Source: Linnemannia schmuckeri (Eukaryota; Mortierellomycota; Mortierellomycetes; Mortierellales; Mortierellaceae). Taken from it: a DNA stretch of 64,000 nucleotides. The translations under genes and the position numbers were made by a program. Below the pieces are notes generated by a model. The model was not told where the DNA came from, ran no database searches, and saw nothing but the letters and a program-made list of their open reading frames with translations. How positions within the stretch are numbered: position 1 is the stretch's first letter; each line of letters begins with the position of its first letter. Shown here one piece after another: positions 60,227 through 64,000 of this stretch. The DNA is taken from NCBI GenBank assembly GCA_029449235.1, contig JANATG010000017.1, positions 140,001 to 204,000 of the forward strand, written 5' to 3'.

Positions 60227-62031
60227 GTGCTCGACGTGATTGGGGCAGGCTATCAGATTCCCTTTCACACAACCCCACCAACAACCAACCTCCAACGACA
60301 CCAGACCTCAGTGTCCATGGAGGACGAGAAGGCGATCGAGGAGGAGATCGTCGCCTTACTCGACAAACAAGCCATCGAGCCCGCTACGGCAGCTGGTTTC
60401 CGCAGCCGCCTATTCACCATAGTCAAGAAGACAGGCGACCTCCGCCCCGTACTCAACCTTCGCCCCCTCAACCAGTACGTGGAGCAGGAATCGTTCAAAA
60501 TGGAGACAACAAAGACGGTATGCTCCATGATTCTCAAAAACGACTTTTTGACCTCGATCGACCTGAAAGATGCCTTTCTTCATGTACCCATCTCACCAAC
60601 CCACAGGAAGTATCTTCAGTTCCAATGGAAGGGCAAGATATACCAGTTTAGGACCCTGCCCTTTGGTCTCTCACTCTCCCCTCTGGTTTTCACCAAGATT
60701 CTCGTCCTCTTCTTCGATGGGCGCGACGCAAAGGGATTCGACTCAGCGCGTACTTGGACGATCTGCTTATCATGGCACGGACAGTAGAGCAGTCTCGCAG
60801 GAACACTCAACTGGTGCGAGAGAAGCTGATGGCACTCGGGTTCATCATCAACGAGAAGAAGTCATCGCTGGAACCATCCCAGACCCTGGATCATCTCGGC
60901 TTTACGTTCGATACCCGCAAGATGATACTTTCTGTCCCCAAGTCCAAGCTTCGGGATCTGCGCCGCGAGGCGACCAAAATGAGGAACAAGGGCCATACGA
61001 CTCTGAAGAACCTGACCTCATTCGTCGGAAAAGCCATGGCCACCACGCTTGCCGTATTTCCGGCTCGTCTAATGACACGCAGCCTTCTCTCCCTCAAGAA
61101 CTCAGCCCTACGTCGCCCAGGAGCTCAATGGACGGACACAGTGATACTGACAGCCGAGGCAGAGGACAACCTCAACTGGTGGATTCACAGCCTCAGAGAC
61201 TGGAACGGCAACACTTGGATTCAGTCACCACCAGAGATGGACATATACACGGATGCCTCGGATCACGGCTGGGGTATAGTGATCGGCAACAGGAGCTGGA
61301 GCGGGGTTTGGTCACCAGAGGAAGCCAAACTCCACATCAACTGGAAAGAGATCCAGGCAGTCTTTTTTGCAGTCACCCTTCCTCAAGTTCAGGGCAAAAT
61401 GGTGAACGTTATCATCGACAACACCAGCACACTCTCCTACATCAACAAGTTTGGCGGCACGAGATCACCACCACTGATGGAAGCAGCGGACAGAGTATGG
61501 CGACATTGTCTGGCGACAGGAACGAGGCTGCAGACGACCTACGTTCCTTCAATCTTCAACCCTGCAGACTCGCCATCCAGGAGATTGCAACAACAACTAG
61601 AGTGGAGTCTCGATCCTCTCTTCTTTCAACACCTCAACTGGACATGGGGCCCTCACCACGTCGATCTCTTCGCATCGCCAGTCAACACTCAGCTCCCTCA
61701 ATTCTTCTCTTGGCGCCCTCATCCGATGTCGATGGCAGCAGACGCATTTCGCCACAGCTGGAAACGACTAGGCAACCTTTACGTATGCCCACCATGGAAC
61801 CTCATTGCACAAGTGCTGCAACGTCTCAGACAGGAGAAGCTGGAGGCAACTCTGATCGCCCCATTCTGGCCATCAGCAGCTTGGTATCCACTTTTGCAGG
61901 AGATGTCGATCTGTCCACCCATACCGATCCCAAGGTCCAGCGTGCTGCCTCCCCCAGGAAGCGCAAGTCACCTCCTTCTCAAGAATCCCCACTGGCACTT
62001 AGGGGCCTGGAGGGTAAGCGGGCACGTTTAA
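60227..62031 (+). pseudogene. DIRS-B reverse transcriptase-RNase H with one-base frameshift
   Basis: The first frame (60227-60787; first ATG at 60317) covers VKKTGDLRPVLNLRPLNQ, TSIDLKDAFLHV and RTLPFGLSLSPLVF. Near 60701-60704 a base is missing relative to DIRS-A, and the second frame resumes with the catalytic YLDDLLIMA (60751-60777), RNase H (DIYTDASDHGWGIVIG, INWKEIQAVFF, IDNTSTLSYINKFGGT, NPADSPSR) and the methyltransferase-like tail (HHVDLFASPVNTQLP). The break lies just before the active-site Asp pair, so the copy is probably dead unless frameshifting occurs. Confidence 0.85.
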
Positions 62032-63026
62032 TTCGCGAGGGTGTCTCAGAAGAGGCCATTGCCTTTATCAATAGTAACAACGCCACAGTCAAGACCAGTC
62101 AGCGATACGAACCTGCTCAGAAGGAGTTTTTACAGTGGGCTCAAGATGGCTCATTTGAGCAAGGCATCAATCCTGCAGTTGTGGTCGTCAATTGGCTGTA
62201 TCACACCATGGCCACCAAGAACCTACAGTGGTCTTCCGTTCTCGCCCGCAAGGCAGCCATTCTTGCCCTCTTTCACGATCCGGAGATTGTGACCAGAGAT
62301 CCTATCTTCAAGGCCTTTCTCGCAGCAGGACATGGCCTTGGTATTGTTGACACCAAGCATAAGATCTATTCGATCGATCCAGTCCTTGCCTTCTTCAGGT
62401 CCAGACCAGACAATCACACCCTCCCAATGGTGGATCTTGCCAGGAAGCTGTCTTGGTTGCTGGGTGTTTGTGGGTTCATGCGCCCTGACGATATCTTTTG
62501 CACGGATGTGGCCAAGTCGGGAGTTGTGGGCGACAAGCTGCAACTGGCGGTCGTCTTTCCCAAGAAGAAACGCGGCAAGCAACGTATTATTAAGTACGTG
62601 CACCTCAGTCGTCATCAAGATCTGGCGATCTGTCCAGTTCACGCCTATACCGTCTACCGGTCTCGCACCACGTCAATGGATGTTGCCATACCTCACCCAA
62701 AGGACAAGACCCACTCCATCGTCCCTCTCCTTCGTCATTCCAATCGTCCCTCTGATCCTATCGCGTCCACAACCATTAGCGTGTACATGAACACCATCTC
62801 TCGTCTCTTCGTACCTAAGGGCACAAGACCTCCCAAACTTCGCGCGCTGGGTTCCACTTTGGCTGCAATGGCAGGAGTCCCCATTCCGGACATTATGGTC
62901 CAAGGCAACTGGTCATCTCCCAAGATTTTCGAGAAGCACTACCGTCTCTCCAGTGTTATCTCGAACAATCTGTCTGTTTCCACGTTAGGGATCCCTCTGG
63001 AGCCACATATGGACATGGCATCGTAG
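61860..63026 (+). CDS. DIRS-B tyrosine recombinase
   Basis: About 390 aa at the 3' end of a frame that stays open from 60570; the N-terminal limit is approximate. Arg in LGVCGFMRPDDIFCTD, second Arg in PKLRALGSTLAAMAGVP, then QGNWSSPKIFEKHYRLS with the nucleophile Tyr. Intact. It overlaps the RT 3' end in another frame, and its stop (63024-63026) lies inside the internal complementary region. Confidence 0.88.
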   Translation, partial: PILAISSLVSTFAGDVDLSTHTDPKVQRAASPRKRKSPPSQESPLALRGLEGKRARLIREGVSEEAIAFINSNNATVKTSQRYEPAQKEFLQWAQDGSFEQGINPAVVVVNWLYHTMATKNLQWSSVLARKAAILALFHDPEIVTRDPIFKAFLAAGHGLGIVDTKHKIYSIDPVLAFFRSRPDNHTLPMVDLARKLSWLLGVCGFMRPDDIFCTDVAKSGVVGDKLQLAVVFPKKKRGKQRIIKYVHLSRHQDLAICPVHAYTVYRSRTTSMDVAIPHPKDKTHSIVPLLRHSNRPSDPIASTTISVYMNTISRLFVPKGTRPPKLRALGSTLAAMAGVPIPDIMVQGNWSSPKIFEKHYRLSSVISNNLSVSTLGIPLEPHMDMAS

Positions 63027-63313
63027 ACAATGATCCACAAGTGTCCTACAGAGGACGGACTACTTGCATTGTCATAGGTGCCATGGACATATGTCCCACC
63101 CTCTCCACCCTTTGCTGCCGAAAAAAGAAGTGAGGAGCATTTTCCGGTGGAGGGATCCATAGCCTTTTATTTTTTTTTTTTTTTTCTAGTTAGTTTTCGT
63201 CGGTTCAAAAAATAAAATGAAGTCACACACATATGTCCATGGCACCTATGACAATGCAAGTAGTCCGTCCTCTGTAGGACACTTGTGGATCATGAAGTTA
63301 TGGGAGTGGCTTT

Positions 63314-63667
63314 CTACGCCAGGCGAATTTTGGAAGCAAGGAGTTTGCCAGTAACACCTACAGTGTTTGTCTCGCTGTCGAATATGGGTTGGATTTCCAG
63401 GGTACCCTGGATAATGAGCGCAGTGCCGGTGTTAATGGATTGTGCGATGTGTGAAGGAAATTGGTGTTCCAAGTGTTGCTGTTCCATGGTGTAGCTGTAT
63501 TCCTCGCTTGTATCAGGGAGGAATGACTGGAAGACTACGTCGATTTCGGTTTCGTTATGTAGGACTGGAAACATTATACTGATGGAGACCGCAGTCGTGA
63601 CGGTGTCTATTTTTGAAAGAGCGGTGCATCGGAAATGATTGAGGGCAAGAGAGAAGTTGCTGTTCAT
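63314..63667 (-). CDS. Small OB-fold-like protein 4
   Basis: 117 aa, ATG at 63667. Beta-rich: TAVSISIMFPVLHN, EIDVVFQSFLP, TGTALIIQGTLEIQPIFD, GVTGKLLASKI. The GTALIIQGTLEI segment matches GDSILAKGSLEL of the protein at 23741. TGTGGCT at about 63687 lies just upstream of the ATG. Begins 20 bases outside DIRS-B, so that element inserted close to its 3' end. Confidence 0.55.
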   Translation of the reverse strand: MNSNFSLALNHFRCTALSKIDTVTTAVSISIMFPVLHNETEIDVVFQSFLPDTSEEYSYTMEQQHLEHQFPSHIAQSINTGTALIIQGTLEIQPIFDSETNTVGVTGKLLASKIRLA

Positions 63668-64000
63668 ATTTGTGGTGTTGTGGTGTTATTGTGGCTAGGG
63701 TTGGTTTGTATGGATGGCTGATTGTGAAGGGAGGGTAGATTGGGGGAAAGGGGTTAAGAAGGCGGTTAGACAAAATATAAAAAAAAGGATGAAAATGAGA
63801 AAAATCATTGTATTTATATGTGTGTGAACGCTAGTTGCTGTATTGAAGTTATCTGTGCGATGGTTGTGTTAAGCTATCAGAGTGATGGTTGTGTTGGATT
63901 GATGCTGCTTGAGAGATGGTTAGATGGTTCTGTCGAGGCTATCAGAGTGATGGTTGTTTTTCTATGGAAATCTGCAAAAGGTTGGCTGTTGTGTTGAGGC
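63668..64000. other. Promoter side of the gene at 63667; imperfect repeats
   Basis: Imperfect repeats of GCTATCAGAGTGATGGTTGT occur at about 63870 and 63940. No gene seen. Confidence 0.4.

Larger units (their letters stand above)
59038..63293 (+). mobile_element. DIRS-B: complete structure, frameshifted RT
   Basis: ITRs of about 123 bp (59052-59175 and 63121-63243). The internal complementary region has 63030-63094 pairing with the right end 63229-63293 (65-bp perfect arms) and 63004-63032 with the left end about 59037-59066. The same design as DIRS-A in the opposite orientation. Confidence 0.92.

Noticed and set aside
59242..60651. 469-codon frame overlapping DIRS-B gag
   Set aside because: Ser/Pro/Arg/Asn-biased shadow of the gag frame with no domain.
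60570..61860. N-terminal half of a long open frame overlapping DIRS-B RT
   Set aside because: It is the out-of-frame shadow of the RT; only the 3' part encodes the recombinase. The openness itself is listed as a finding.

Overview
The window is nuclear DNA of a filamentous fungus. Spliceosomal introns of about 80-100 bp with GT...AG ends, TATA boxes 30-110 bp before start codons, an F-box/LRR gene, APE-type LINEs, DIRS elements, IS630 and PIF/Harbinger transposons, a Helitron and small secreted cysteine-rich proteins together point to Mucoromycota, most likely Mortierellomycotina (a Mortierella-like genome). The placement is inferred from gene style, not from a phylogenetic marker. At least half of the window is transposon.

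Layout. 1-4420 (minus): LINE-A, with a complete ORF1 and an uninterrupted ORF2 that runs off the left edge. 4.4-6.2 kb: no gene, one diverged dispersed repeat. 6.2-6.8 kb: 3' end of a 28S rRNA gene (minus). 7.1-12.5 kb: a six-exon Helitron Rep-helicase gene that splices cleanly to about 1676 aa. 13.3-15.1 kb: F-box protein. 15.3-15.6 kb: small secreted Cys-rich protein. 16.5-19.4 kb: PIF/Harbinger pair. 20.2-22.5 kb: IS630-like transposase plus convergent partner gene. 22.6-34.1 kb: a cluster of about a dozen small genes (two paralogues of an unrecognised family, several OB-fold-like proteins, a Ras-like GTPase, two membrane proteins, two C2H2 zinc-finger proteins). 34.1-39.5 kb: complete LINE-B with a 15-bp target-site duplication. 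39.8-40.2 kb: palindromic minisatellite. 40.5-44.8 kb: complete DIRS-A (minus). 45-51.3 kb: minisatellites, a cyclotide-like knottin gene, 28S rRNA relics, an OB-like gene, a frameshifted LPMO and a broken gene. 52.3-55.5 kb: seven-exon MULE transposase. 56.4-59.0 kb: complete PIF/Harbinger with TIRs. 59.0-63.3 kb: DIRS-B with a frameshift in its RT. 63.3-63.7 kb: another OB-like small gene.

The most distinctive feature is a repeated promoter layout in the small-gene regions: arrays of AGCCACA/TGTGGCT, often with a 9-bp period, lie just upstream of a TATA box in front of unrelated accessory genes, including the Helitron. Two paralogues of an unrecognised family each have such an array. The shared layout suggests common control, perhaps by a zinc-finger factor, or dispersal of a promoter module by transposition; this is inference.
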